Origin: Nymphaea colorata
Taxonomy: Eukaryota > Streptophyta > Magnoliopsida > Nymphaeales > Nymphaeaceae
Reading direction: 5' to 3'
Length of the DNA: 64,000 nucleotides
NCBI RefSeq assembly: GCF_008831285.2
Contig: NC_045140.1
Location: 22,524,131-22,588,130, forward strand
In this document: positions 52,056-64,000 of the stretch, piece by piece
Layout: each line of letters starts with the position of its first letter
Numbering within the stretch: the first letter of the stretch is position 1
Translations under genes and position numbers: made by a program
Notes under the pieces: generated by a model
Told to the model about the DNA's origin: nothing
What the model saw: only the letters and a program-made list of their open reading frames with translations
Database searches by the model: none

Positions 52056-53157
52056 CCTCGGAGGTATATGCAAGCAACTGACCTACACAAATCATTTATT
52101 TACATATTAAATGCCACATAGGGTGGAACTTTTTTTTTTTGATGGGGTAGAATAGTATTGTCAAAATTTGTATAAGGATCAAACAATATTTTTCACATAT
52201 GCCAAATCAAAATTTTTAAAAACTAATTTCAAAATGTTAAGAGAGGGCCTCCTTCCCTCTGCTCTTCCCGCAAAAACTTAGTCGTTCACTATAGATGCCT
52301 CTCTAGCATTAATTTTTTAAAGGGTGCATAAATTTTTGATTCTACCACCCTGTCAACCCGTTTATTTTAGAAGTTCATCTTATTCACACCTGAGAAATCA
52401 ATCAATTGGAGACAGAATTTCTTTGATCCAAGATCCACCAGACCCCGTTAATCCAATATTAAGATTCAAACTAAAAAAGATAGAGACTGCGTATTGCACT
52501 TAAGAGATTGTTTAGCACCTGTTGAGTGAAACTATTTGAAAAATTGAAACATATTTATGAAACCATGTAACATAGTATTTCATGATAGAATTTATTAGAA
52601 AGTAACAATACGGCCCCAAAGATATTTGTCGAAAATTCACAATCAAGTATGTCTGATCAAACTTTAGATAAGAGACAACTCGCGTCGCGGGCATCTCCAT
52701 CAAAGGTGGACGGGACGAAGTTATGGTCTGTGAGAACCAGACCCTACCCGATCACGTCCAAAACTTGGCCCGACCCATTTACACCAGGTTGTGGTTCCAT
52801 GCACGCGTGTCGGCAAACTAAGTCGACACCTCGCCATTAAATCGGGGAGAACACGGGCGACCACTCGCCGATTTTTTGATAAAATAAAATACAGAAAAAA
52901 AAAGCTTCCCGAAAGGACGAAAGTACCATCATTACGCCTCAAGTGAAGAGACCATGAGAACGGCCCAACAGGGGATAATTTAGTCATAAAAAGTCGTTCG
53001 GGCATTGTCCCCGGTTCCCGCTCCGAGCCACTCAAAAGAACGCATCCCCATCATGCGCCACGCTGCGTGCGAGCATCCTTACTGCAACATTCCCCTTCGC
53101 CATTCTCCGCTTTCTGTAGCTCCACGTTCTCCGTCCTCCTCCGCTCTTATTTCTCTT

Positions 53158-53200
53158 GTCGTCGTCGTCTTCTTCTTCTTCTTCTTCTTCTTCTTCAGAA
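53158..53200. repeat. Trinucleotide run (GTC)n(TTC)n
   Basis: GTC repeats pass into TTC repeats, about 40 bp, followed by a purine-rich GAAGA stretch. Confidence 0.9.
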
Positions 53201-54265
53201 CGAGAAGAGGAGGAAGAAGAAGACTCCTCGTGGATGGTAGGAAGTGGGAAACATGGTTTTCCTGCATGCAATCTTTCCACTGTTAGATTAGTTAAAGAGG
53301 CGTGGTAGAGTGAGTATTGACATAGTATGCTCATTTAGTTCACTTTCTATGAGTGCTCCCTTATTATCCTGAGGTGCACTGCCAGGGTCCCCTCGTTATG
53401 GTTTTCATAATGGACAATGTGGACGAGAGCTGATCTCTCTCTTTTTTTTCTTTTTTTTTTTGGTTCTTTTTTCGAGTACATAACAATGAGAGAGATCATC
53501 TGAGTTGTCCGATTTTACGGACGGGCGGTCAAAAAACATGTTTCATGGGAGAAATGCAAGCATCGAGAAATTTTTAAACCTTTAAAGCAGAGAAGTTGTT
53601 CTTGGGGATCCGGGCAGAGCAAGAAACAGAGAGAAACAAGGAAAGAGCAAAGTGACGAAGAATTTCTTACATGGATAGAGAAGAAAAAGCAAATTGCATG
53701 AACAAACATATTTTCCCACTTCAACTTAACTATATTCCCCTCTGTACGATCAAATGATTTAGATGGAAAAAGGATAAAGAAAGTATGTAAACTGATAAAG
53801 AACGGAGTATGTATTTTTTGTCACGTTGTTTTGTGTTGCCACACGTTTCATGATTTATTAATATTCCTGTCTCACTGTTACCCAGATTTATTGATGCTCC
53901 TGTAAATAAATTTAGGCGGTACCTCCATATTTTATTATTTACTGCTTACATATGTGCCAGCGAACACCACGAAGAGTCGCAGACATTAATTCTACGCAAA
54001 CATTCTTTTCTCAATGTCATAGCATGCTATTCAAGCAATCTAAAGGATCATGTGTGGTCTCATTATGCTCCATAAAAGCAACACCACTATCTCTAAGATG
54101 GATGACTAATGAGCTTGAGGAGAGAGGGCTAACTAGCGACCACCTTGGAGCTCGGACTCATGGATGCAGCTCAAGAATGAGGCTGAGCTATAGAGAATGT
54201 TTGATTCATTCCTCTGATACTGGAATGCAGAAGAGGAAAGCAAAATTTAACACATGTATTTAGAA

Positions 54266-56686
54266 TCATGGAGAAAAAGAATTACCATGGAGATCATCAC
54301 CACTCTTGCTGGTATTCAGATATCTCTTCCTGGCTCGATAAAAAATCCACGTGGCATTCATCTGCTTACTGATCATGCGTGCAGCATAATGTGGAACTCT
54401 TACACTCTTCCCATCCTTACTTGCAGGGCCACCATTAACGTACATCATGCAGTCCGTGAGGCTTTCCTTAGAGCAGCCGAGCATGTCATAGGCCTGAGAC
54501 CTCCTCCACAGGCTCTTGGCGTGAGAGTTCACAGGGCTGGAGAGGCACAGAGCACGCGTCGTGTCCCTAACCGCGGCAATGGCTTCCCCTAGCATGAGGT
54601 GACACTGGGCTCTGTTACTGTAGAGGACGACCCTATCCTTCCTCATGATCAGAGGGCACACCTCCAGTGCCTCTGTGTACTTCAGGACAGCACCATGGTA
54701 GTCCCCAGTTGTGAACTTGGCATTCCCTTGCAGCTTTCTTGCTGATGATAGGGCTCTTCTTGCTTGTAACTCAGCAGCAGCTAAAGTTTTTTCCTTGCTT
54801 CTTTGGAGTGTAGCTGTGTGAATCCATTGAATGAATCTTTGAGCAGTGGGGGATAGAGCTGTGTTGCCCTTCTCTTTAAGGAGGGCGTTGGTGATGGCTT
54901 CCCCGACTTGTTGTCTGTGCCCGAGTGTTTTCAACTCGACCAAGTCTGCTAGGACCTCAATGACTGCATCTATGACCTACCAAAGAATGGTGGTTCTGCT
55001 AAAGTTTAGGAAAAAATCGAAAGTTTGTGAAGCAGAAACTTGATTCTGCTGATTGGCATTTCAGACTAAAAAAATTAAAAATTCAGGTACTTGCATCATC
55101 ATGTACACATGCTCATGCATTCTTACATGCAAAATGCTGGTGAAGATGGCAGTCTATCATGAAGAGACTCTTGGCAAGCATATAAGTTTTTGATATTTGT
55201 GCACATTACGGTGAGATTAATTCGCATTGATGTGTTTAATTGTGCCAGATTTCAACCATAGAATGATGTACTGCCATAAGAATCCTACGCACCTGGCTCA
55301 GTGGGTTGAATTAAGATTAAGCTTCCAAATTAAAGGATGGAAAGGGCAAGATATTTACAATACATATCTCTTGCTAAAAAGACTGAAGCCACGGAAAGGA
55401 TCTCTATTATGGACGAGGGAGAGGCGCTATGGCTGTTTCCAAGAGAAAAACTGAAACAGGATAAACATTCGCCTTGTTAACAGGAAAATTTATAAAACTC
55501 AACTATTTCCAGCTCATCTGAAAGAAAAAGAGAAAGGACCAATGGTGCTCAATAAAAGTTAACCACTTGCATTTTAGTCCCCTACAAGATCATTTTGCGT
55601 TACTTAGATCTTGATAATATGATGCTCGAGAAAAAGAAAAACCTGTAAAGGACGGTTTGGTAGGCTAACCTTTACTTTTACGTGGTGATCTTGTATCAAC
55701 AACAGTAGACAATCAATGGCCATATATTGCCAATCGCCCGAAGACCTTGACAGATTGCAGAGAGCACTCAATACCTCTCGGCATCCCGCAATGCGGTTTC
55801 TTCCTAAAGCTTTATAGCATAGAATTCTCATGAGCCCGATGCCAGCGGATGAATTCTCACTGGTGATTCCTCCCCACATCCCACAGATATCCCTTAAAAA
55901 CTCATCTTGCAGTATGAGACCGAGTCCTCTCTCCTTGCTAGCAAAACAATTCAGAAGATGCAGAGACCAGCACTGCATTTGGCTTGCCCATTCCTCTGCC
56001 TTCTTGTTCTCCATCCCCTCATCACCTAACCCTCTCGTCAGCAAGTCGCTCTGATAACTAAGCCTCCTCTCCTTCATGATGAACTCCACATACACCACGT
56101 CAACAGACCCAGAGGCAACCTCCATAGCCAACCTCACTATCTTTTCTACCTCTTCATCTTCACTTCCAACTGATTCAAATGTCTTGTCATAGCTAGCAAG
56201 GTGACCTAGTGCCCTCACAGCTACTCTCTGCTCTACCCAACTCAAACTTCCTTTCATGAGTTCCACCAAAGGAGGGATCACACCTGCTCTTACTGCCTCT
56301 TCTGCAAATTCCTCCATGTTCATGGTGTAAGATCCTATGATATGGGCAGCATAATAAGGAATATAGACATTCTGTCCACTATGAAGCCATTCTTTGTCAT
56401 TAAGGGCCCTCTCAATCAGCTGAGACATAGAGTGGAAGATGCCAAACATTGGGAATTCAGGATCGTCAGGCTGTTTCATGGCTATGCTCCAGAGACTGCT
56501 CAGGACCAGCACTAGATCTGGATCATCATTGTGGGCCACCTCCTTGAAGTACTTGGAAAACGCTGCCATTCTCTTACATGGGTTGCTTTCCTTCATGGCG
56601 CACAAGAAGCATGAACCTGCAGTGCATTGCCACTTGCTCATGGTTTCTGTTGTTGGTGTTCTTCTTATCCGTGCTGTTTCCTTCAT
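54266..56686 (-). CDS. ARM-repeat / TPR fusion protein, 575 aa
   Basis: Two exons: 56686-55670 (339 codons) and 54976-54266 (236 codons plus stop), joined in phase 0 through a GTTAGC donor and a TTGGTAG acceptor. The N-terminal part is an armadillo-like helical domain: FLCAMKESNP (about 27-36), an acidic segment, IPPLVELMKGSLSWVEQRVA with ALGHLASYDKTFE, and a stretch ending DWQYMAIDCLLLLIQD. The C-terminal part has about three TPR-type units at 417-520 (KLQGNAKFTTGDYHGAVLKY; YSNRAQCHLMLGEAIAAVRD; SLWRRSQAYDMLG). This ARM-then-TPR order is that of an uncharacterised plant family annotated ARM/TPR-like; the TPR end resembles Hsp70/Hsp90 cochaperone TPRs, but no carboxylate-clamp claim is made. 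No signal or membrane segment. A second Met (MSKWQC, residue 16) could be the real start. A TTTACAG directly before the first ATG suggests a spliced leader. Confidence 0.85.
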
Positions 56687-59362
56687 GTCTGTAAATGCAG
56701 GGCAGCTCCAGGGAAACCAGGAGGGTTTAAGGGTAAGCAGATTTTTTCTGAAGCGGAGGTTATTAAAGTTTAAACTTTGAATAATATGAAAGTGGGGATC
56801 ATTATTTCAAAAAGCTTAACCTTTACCTAACCTCGTGTGAAAGATGTAAAGAAGTAAGCAGCCTTTAAGGGCTAAAGCAGGACTAAGTATGTATAGCTGG
56901 TAGGTCTGTCGTTTGTTGCAGAGAGAGGTTGAGGTAGAGAGCTAGCGGCGCATGAACAACTGGGATGTTTTTAAATTTACAGCTTTTTGACGAGATTGCA
57001 TGCCATGGCTGCTGTTTGGCATGCTTGCAATATGTTGAGGGATTCATCTCAAGAAGAGGACTAGAATAACCCCCTGGTTCTGCAGAACTCGTGGGAAAAA
57101 ATGGAAAGGGAAGTACATTGTTTTTTTTTTTGGTAAAAACACTGTAAAACAATACCAAGATCATAAAATCCTTTAAAAAATAAAATCCAAATAAAAAAGC
57201 CACAGAAATTACGTTAGCAAAGGCTGGACAACTGTTCAACTTGCTTCCATTGTTTGCAAAAAAAGAACGATACATGCTGGTCGTTACTGTGATGCATTCT
57301 GAGTCTATGAAGTGAAGGGGGAAAGGAGGGGCCGGTGAGCGTCATTTTACCGATTGCTTTGGAGATTGGGATCGGAAACGCCAGTAATGAATGATATTAT
57401 ATGTACTAAATAAAGTAAGGATGTCATGTGGCTCAAAGCACGTTCCCTTTTAACTTTGCGGCTGTGAATATAATATTAACGCATTCGTTGAACAACTAGA
57501 GAAACAGCCTCATGGCCAGCTTAGGGCTGATTATGATTCGTTACCATGTAAAGAAAAAAAAACTGGAAAGCAAAAAGCCGCTGTTCCCAATGCCGCGGGG
57601 CTCATGATGGCCGGCTTATGCGTACTTTGCAACCTGACACTTGTTCCCCTCCAAAATCTCTTCAGTGCCTCTCTGGGTACTTCACCGATTATTTGTTTAT
57701 GAACACACTCTCTCTCTCTTTCCCTCTCTCTGTTATTTTTAAACACGATTTTTCACTCCCCAGAAGCCAATATCGCATGCCGGAAAATTGGGTTTTCTTT
57801 TCAGGAACAAATTGGACAATATCCACGCATTCCTCAATGATTATTTCAATTCGAAGCTGTTTATTTTTGAAAATGGCCTCGTTGCAGAGGTCCCCAATCT
57901 TCCAAAACATCACTGTAAGTGACATATGAGTTCGTATATGGTTCTAAAGTCTGCCACAGTTGAATGATATGATCCACATCATTCGGCGGTCGAAAAGGAT
58001 GATGATCGAAAAACTTGCAGAGTCGGTCCCAAGTTGCAGTCACTTCGGCGAAAGGGCGGTTCCGTTTCTTCTTGCTCTTAGCACAAGACGCATCTACAAA
58101 GAAATCGAAGACCCCGCTTCTTGAGGCGATCGGGAGTTAACAAACGACACCGCACACGAAAATAAAGGGTAAACGAAGCCTCCTAGGATAGCAGACCGAT
58201 TGCTGATCACCTTAATTGCAACCTCACCAGCTTCCTTCACTGAAGAAACTCTTCAGTTGCTGCCCAAATAAAAACTGTCTGGCTCAGTCGCGTTCCACAT
58301 TTGGGTACGCATAAGATCATTTGCACTTCCAGGCAACTGCATCAACAAGGATTTAGGTTTACACCATTCAACAACCTTGACATCTTTTTTATAGCCCTGA
58401 TGAATATTTACTTGGTTGGTTGAGGAAGATTTCAATAGGTCTTGCTTTTTCTAGACAAAGATTTCAGTCCTTTGTTAGGGAGTAATGAAGTTGAAATCTT
58501 AAGATCAAGATGCCGATATCTCAAGTCACATTTACTTTATTTTCCATGTCCCAAGGTCAGGTCGAATTTTGAAACATCATTCAGATCCGTAGATTTAAGA
58601 TCAGACCTCCTTTGAATCCATGGCTTTTTGTATATGACATTGCTATGGATTCGAGATTCATGCTATCCAGATCCCCTGTCTAGTCCACTTCTTTTCACAT
58701 AAACTGATCTACGTCTGCCTAAACCCAGGTTGCCTGCACATATATTTAGTGAGGTTGCGCTAAAAGGTTTCCACATTTCTCGCTATACTGAATCAGATTC
58801 CAAACGGACCTCAAAGGAATATTGCTTACCTTAAGCACGATCAGTTGCAACAGTAACATGATTGTAAATGAATCTATGTAGATCACCTATCCCCGACGAG
58901 GATTAGACCTCCAAGCACACTATCTAATCACCGAAATGTAAAAGAGAATGCCCTTAATTTTAAGGCTTTAATATAACAAAAACCTAGCCAAAATATAAAA
59001 ACATTAACTGAATTGCTTCCCTCATTAATCATATAACCAAGTTAATGCAGCCACTGAAGATTGGTTGCAGCAAAAGTACCACATAGAAAAAGGGGGTGCG
59101 ATCCCAGTGGAGTGTTTCAAACTGGGGCCATCCGTTAACAACAACTGCGAACTGTCCCAAGCTGCGAGGCAAAGAGAGATGGAGAGATGCAAAAGCACAC
59201 ATTTTTTGCATAAGACAACAGGTTGAACAAGAAACCATAACATGAACCAGCAACTTTCACAACCATATATATATCACCATCATCCGAAGATCAAACCATG
59301 TAAAAACGTTCACTTTCATATTCGACTTTTTTACTTGCATATCATTGCTTAGGATCTGCAGT
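56687..59362. other. Upstream region of the ARM/TPR gene and repeat-rich intergenic DNA
   Basis: The segment just above 56686 probably holds the leader intron and promoter of the ARM/TPR gene. A LINE remnant is listed separately. Around 58440-58800 there are many GATCCAGATC/AAATCCATGG-like words in A/T-rich DNA, similar to degenerate repeats near 51 kb. No gene is seen. Confidence 0.5.
57750..58120 (-). mobile_element. Degenerate L1-type LINE fragment (3' end of ORF2)
   Basis: One minus frame reads VFDFFVDASC, a basic stretch, then FAEVTATWDRLCKFFDHHPF and DHIIQLWQTLEP. An overlapping frame continues with NEAIFKNKQLRIEIIIEECV. Spacing and wording resemble the region after the zinc-knuckle of plant L1-type ORF2 proteins, where a W-rich segment is followed by (R/N)N-x-IF-x-NK. 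At least one frameshift is needed. No reverse-transcriptase core or poly(A) tail was found. Confidence 0.4.
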
Positions 59363-61471
59363 TTACTTTAAAAAGTGGGGATTGATTAGTCCAGCGATCT
59401 CCAGAAAGCCGACCCGCTCTTTACCCCCCAAAACTTTCCTCAGCTTCTCATCACAAATGATGATTTTCTTGTTATCAGGGTCCTGAAGCGATAAGAAAAT
59501 ATAATTAAAAATCACAATAAAGTTTCATAGAGAAGGTGTCAGCTTCTTCTGCAGTTTTACAAGACAAACAGCAAATTAAGAATTTTATATAATGAAATAA
59601 CAGGTGACAGGTCATCTTCTCAAGCTCAACTTGCCAGTTGCTGAAATGATGACCATCCCAGATTCAAAACCTCCAACAGATGAGGCTTGCATAAGAAATC
59701 CATCATAAGAGTGAGACCCATCAAATGTACACATTGGTGGACTTATACCTGTCTTTTCCTATGTTAATGCAGTTTATCAGCCATTCCAACAGATTATACC
59801 CTGCTGAAGAGCAAGTTGGTGTACTGAGACTACATAATCAGTTCGGTAGGTGGTGAATAACATCACATGAAAAGCCCCAGTAGAATCATGACCACTAGAA
59901 AAAAGAGTTTTCTCCACTTAGAACATCATCAATAAGACAAGTTGGTCCGAAGAGAAGCAACAGTAAACATACCAACATACCTGCAGTCTGCAGAGAATGT
60001 AACGACCTCTAGTTGTCCACTAAGTCTATTAGGCTGACAATCACATGACTCTATTTTGTTTTTGCTCAATGTCAACCTCACGAGTTTATGAACAATAACA
60101 GGGGCTTTTGCACATTATAACTATTTTTCAACACCAACTGTCATATAGGAAACATAATACAAGCAAAAGAAAAGTATAAGCAGCAGTCTAATTGGACATC
60201 GTCAGGATAATTTAGCAGCTAGGCAGCCAAAGCAAAGGCAAGAACCAACAATACACTAAACACCTGACAAAGTATCTCGTAAACAATGAATAATATCCCA
60301 CATAACAACTGAAATGGTTGCAAAAACAACAATTAGCGCAGAAAAATGCCTATACAAATAAGCTTAAGCTCACTGAAATGAGCTAGAAGAAAAGGTGCAA
60401 TTTCTCCAAAAAACTGTAGCGCATCCAATAAAAGAAAATGGTTGCAAAGGAAAAGCTGTTAGCAAAAGCGGTGGTTGTGAGACATCAGAGCAAGCATTGC
60501 AACATCTTTAAGCATGAAAACCCATGCGGTGGAAAAGCTCGACATTTGACAACGTACACCAAAATAGGCTCTGAGAAAGCTAGAAGTTTCATGTCAAATA
60601 CACGAACGTGTTTCCACTGAAATGCTCAGATAATAGACTAGAACGCTAAACATACCTAATCCACCAGAAATCATACAGATACAAATATAGGTTCAACCTT
60701 GAAAAGAAAAACCCAGAAACAGAGCATCAAGCAATACAAAGATTCATGCATGCCTTAGGCTCGCATAGGAACGAGACAACAGAAAAAGCAAACCCCGTCA
60801 AGAAAATCGTGATAAATCATAAGCCAATGCTGCAACTACAATGACTGATGTACATCTCCCAATATCACAACTCAATGTTTATATTGATGTCTACCTGCTC
60901 CATGAGTGCTTCATCTCTACATATTAAAAACCACCAAAGCATTTGTACCCACCAAGAGACATGAGAAACAAGCGCAAATGCAAAATGAATAACCAGAGCC
61001 AAGCTCCAAACATAACAGCGGAATAGAAAGACAAACAAAAAATCGTCCATGGGTTTCATTTATAACCACGAAACAAACACCAAACGATTAGAGAACAAGA
61101 AGAAACACGAAAAGAAGCAAGCAAACTAATTCAACAACTCAAGTGTGTCAATCCCATTTTTGCACCTGAAGATTATTCTCCTTAATATAGGCCCAAATCT
61201 GTTTGAGTGCCTGCGTTCGCGGGATTTCGGGGACACCAACAAGCTCCTGCAGAGCTGAGGAGATGAGGCATGGTTTGCTGATGCCGCGAGGTTCTCTCTT
61301 TGCGGCGGTGGCTGTGGTCGTCGACTTGGATGCCGCGGCGTAGGAGATGCCGCTACGACGGCAGGAGGTGGAACGAAGGGGAAGGACGCTCAGATTACTG
61401 GAGAGGGTAGTGCAGGAGGAAGGAGGAACAAGGAGGGTCGGCCATCGACATCCAAAAGAGAGGGTCGCCAT
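59363..61471 (-). CDS. SWIB/MDM2 domain protein, chloroplast type, 141 aa
   Basis: Two exons: 61471-61166 (102 codons) and 59482-59363 (39 codons plus stop), with a GTGCAA donor and a CTTCAG acceptor and a 1.7-kb intron. Residues 1 to about 60 are rich in Ser, Thr, Arg and Ala (MATLSFGCRW start), like a plastid transit peptide. The rest is one complete SWIB domain: ALQELVGVPEIPRTQALKQI, WAYIKENNLQ, DPDNKKIIICDEKLRKVLGG, then VGFLEIAGLINPHFLK. Low-molecular-weight plant SWIB proteins of this size occur in plastids or mitochondria, and some associate with the plastid nucleoid. A role in organelle DNA packaging is known for relatives and is inferred here. The intron falls exactly between LQ and DPDN. 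Gene is intact. Confidence 0.92.
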
Positions 61472-62839
61472 CGTCTTATGCTCCTTTCTTCTCCCTTTCC
61501 AGTTCCCTCTCTCTGTTTCCAGGTACTAAAAGGAGCAGGTTCTATGGCTACCAACAATCCCCGCCCAGTTCGAAGATTTTTGAGCTAAGAAACAGAGTCT
61601 ACAGAGCAGAGCGCCACCTTTCCCCTCCCCTGAAAACGTTTTTAAGGGAAATTTTTGAACAAACCTGGAAAATCTAAAATCATCCTCCCTTTTGCTAAAC
61701 TTTTCATATTGGCAGTTGAAAATGTGTCCGTTGCTTCGAAGTTCAATAGTGTAAGGCTACTGGGCTTTGCATTTTTATTTATTTTAGGTATTGATAGAAG
61801 CATTTAACCACCTCCTCTCTTCCCACTTGTAACCTCTTTTCTTTTATAGGGTTTGAGAATGTTTTGAGTTTAAGCAAAAGTTTTGCCTTTTCCGAAACTT
61901 TGTTCTCATCAATCCATACACTTGTATGTTGCAAAGCAGTCACTATGTTGGAGTGTACCGTCGGCCATGACCACTAGGTGGGCAGCAGCAGAAGGTTAAA
62001 ATTTTTATAAAGGATGTCTCTCGATTCAAGTTAGAGTTTCAATATGTGACATTAAGAAAAACCAACTTTGGCAAAAGTTTTTGGTATCGTACCACAACAA
62101 ACCAGCTCACTCTGCTTCAACATGAAAGTAGACTTGTGCCAAATTGAATCCAACATCCAGTTCTATTAAGTGCAACCTTTCTGTTTCACCAAGTGAGAAA
62201 GAAGAACAATAGAATCTGGGGTTACTGAACATTTTAGGAAGTAGAGTCGTAGTTTTCTTATTCCTAAAAGGGAAGAATGGCACCATGGGATATTGGACCG
62301 TCCACATAAATTGAAATATCAATGACGTTAATTGTAGTATTTAAAAGACAACTAATACTCTAACCTTGATCACATGGATACAAGTACGAGTATGGGTACA
62401 GATACAGGGACGCTGGTATGGACACGAAAATTTTAAACATTATAGATACATGGTTTAGCATAAGGTATACACACATATTATATATGTGTGCAAATTTTCA
62501 CAAAAACATATGTAAAATTCGAAGAAATATAGAAAACACCGCCAAAAAATGCAAAATTCCAAAAAGACCTGCACAATTCCACTAAAAAATATGCAGAAAT
62601 CAAAACTGTTGTATCTAACTATATCTAGACTCTAGCAAGCAACAAAAGTAAAACAACAAAACCTTTTCTTCTAGCAAGCTGAAATTGTATGAATGCCGGT
62701 GAATACCTGCTAAGGGGTAGGCCCTCTTCCTTTTATTAACAAAACAATATATATATATATATATATATATTTATTTATAGCAAAAAATCAAAATGCACGT
62801 CTCAGCTTCCTTTGGACCTTTTATGGTCTTCCCAATGGA
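61472..62839. other. Upstream region of the SWIB gene and intergenic DNA
   Basis: The first 150 bp hold the SWIB leader, which is CT/GA-rich. Beyond that lies A/T-rich DNA with a stretch near 62360-62430 of GGGTACAGATACAGGGACGC-type words (old repeat) and a TA run at about 62748-62771. No gene is seen. Confidence 0.5.
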
Positions 62840-63175
62840 CCTCGTGGAGATTGGTTTATTTCTCTTTATGAAACCACAGTAGATAGTCATGCTGATCCTC
62901 AAAAAATACTACACTTCTAGCATCTGAAATGCAGTTGAAGATGAGGTTAAGGAAAACCTGATTAGCAGCTTTGAGCATTTCTTTCACATTAGTCTCGTCA
63001 TTTATAATATTAAACAGGGGACTGCCAACATCAATAGATTCAACGATGGGCTTCCAATCAGTCCAAAACTTAGTGCTGTTTCCATCCTTAACTTTCCATG
63101 TAATGCAGTCTCTGATAAGTTTCCTTGCTCTGATTATCATGTGCTTCCAAATCACTAAGGAATTAGACGTGTGAT
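62840..63175 (-). mobile_element. LINE (L1-type) ORF2 fragment
   Basis: The minus strand encodes WKHMIIRARKLIRDCITWKV followed by KDGNSTKFWTDWKPIVESI. This matches the conserved block after the reverse transcriptase of plant L1-type ORF2 proteins, where W-K/R-x-I, then W-x-V-G/K-x-G-x-S/T-x-x-FW-x-D/W recur. Only about 100 residues survive, without RT core, endonuclease or tail. The remainder of the element is not visible in the window. Confidence 0.7.
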
Positions 63176-64000
63176 TGAGATTTCACAGCCTTCGGCCATT
63201 GAAGTACTTTGATCATACATAAAATATACGAAATGCTTTTTTATTTCGCTGAGGACTCTACAGGCCGAGTATGCTAGCAAACTTGATTGGAGTCTTTGTT
63301 CTTTTGGATACCAAGGGCGGACTAGAAGAGATCGGTACATGTTTTATTAAGCAAAGACTACCTGCACATGAAATTAGCTTTTTTCTTTCAATATTGGAGC
63401 GTTGAACATTGACTTGGGGTGCTTGATGAGGTCGGAATTATGGAATTCTGGAATTAAATTTTTTATTTATGATGAAAATAAGATTTATGATCTTAAACAA
63501 AAATTTTTGATTCTGGAATTATTGGCTCCACCTTGAGTCAAAATTCCAGAACTGTGATTCTACCTTAGGGGGTGGAACTGCAATTCGAGAATTTTAGATT
63601 TTTTTTTATCTTTCTTTAGGACACATGTCATGATGTTTTAATTTAACAATTTTAGAACTTTAATTCACGTCTTATGAAAAACATCATTTTCAATTTTGGA
63701 ATCAAAATTCCAAACTAGCAAACACAAAAAGAATGTAAAACTCGAATTTTCATTCCAATTCTAATTTAAGGTGAAATTTTGTTTCTAAAATTTTAATTCT
63801 AGAATCAAAATTCAAGGCTGTCTATGCCCTTAGTTAGTCGTCTATTTTGGTGGAAACTCCCAGGCATTTGATTGGGAGCCTGGTCTGACGACTTCGGTTG
63901 CGGCATTAAGTTCATCCGAGCTCAAATTGAACATCATGACATTTTTTTCAGTATCCACTTTCAAACTCGAAGATGACATTCTTATGCACCTCAACGATCT
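63176..64000. repeat. Degenerate repeat with GGAATTCTGGAATT-type words
   Basis: From about 63430 to 63830 variants of GGAATTCTGGAATTAAATTT and its complement alternate many times, giving self-complementary A/T-rich DNA. This looks like a decayed MITE or nested MITEs. The terminal 170 bp show no gene. Confidence 0.4.

Larger units (their letters stand above)
50492..54265. other. Intergenic region between the PPR and ARM/TPR genes
   Basis: Holds the PPR promoter side (about 50492-50720), a hAT-type MITE (51593-52055), and a GTC/TTC trinucleotide run near 53158-53200. Stretches at 50880-51200 contain repeated words such as AATCCAAATCTGATGGTTGGACTTG that recur elsewhere in degenerate form. Many short frames but no protein family. 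Confidence 0.5.

Overview
This window is nuclear DNA from a flowering plant. It shows spliced genes with GT-AG introns, A/T-rich intergenic DNA, long TA, GA and CT microsatellites, small inverted-repeat elements, LINE remnants, and plant-specific gene families (SRFR1, PRISE, P-class PPR, organellar SWIB). The species cannot be fixed from sequence alone. The SRFR1 protein is full length but diverged from eudicot and grass versions recalled from memory, so an early-diverging angiosperm such as a water lily is possible; this is weak inference.

Layout: 1-2.3 kb carries a broken plus-strand fragment of an organellar HSP90 gene. At 8.28-9.10 kb is a single-exon gene resembling plant membrane-associated kinase regulators. 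From 14.34 to 36.69 kb one 22-kb gene fills a third of the window. It is SRFR1, a TPR negative regulator of immunity, and I could assemble it completely as 23 exons (934 residues, every exon phase consistent). Its introns hold several small DNA transposons, two of them from one family. At 38.87-39.69 kb lies a decayed duplicate of part of SRFR1 intron 3 and the 3' end of exon 3. At 43.18-44.64 kb is a two-exon PRISE (progesterone 5-beta-reductase / iridoid synthase family) gene with two one-base deletions. At 46.29-47.43 kb are three exon-like blocks I do not recognise. At 48.13-50.49 kb is an intact single-exon PPR gene of the Arabidopsis At5g02860 type. At 54.27-56.69 kb is a two-exon ARM/TPR gene, and at 59.36-61.47 kb a two-exon chloroplast-type SWIB gene. 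LINE remnants lie near 58 kb and 63 kb.

All six recognised full gene models read on the minus strand; the only plus-strand coding traces are the HSP90 fragment and two doubtful short pieces. Three of the genes encode alpha-helical repeat proteins (TPR, PPR, ARM-TPR), but nothing suggests they work together. Their known or likely roles are separate: immunity scaffold, organelle RNA binding, an uncharacterised ARM/TPR adaptor, plastid nucleoid, small-molecule enone reduction. I found no tRNA, rRNA, CRISPR array or intact autonomous transposon. I saw no clearly new biological system. The most useful observations are the SRFR1 gene structure with its GC-AG intron, the partial SRFR1 duplication, the doubly frameshifted PRISE gene, the unrecognised exon cluster, and the small transposons with near-perfect 8-bp target duplications.
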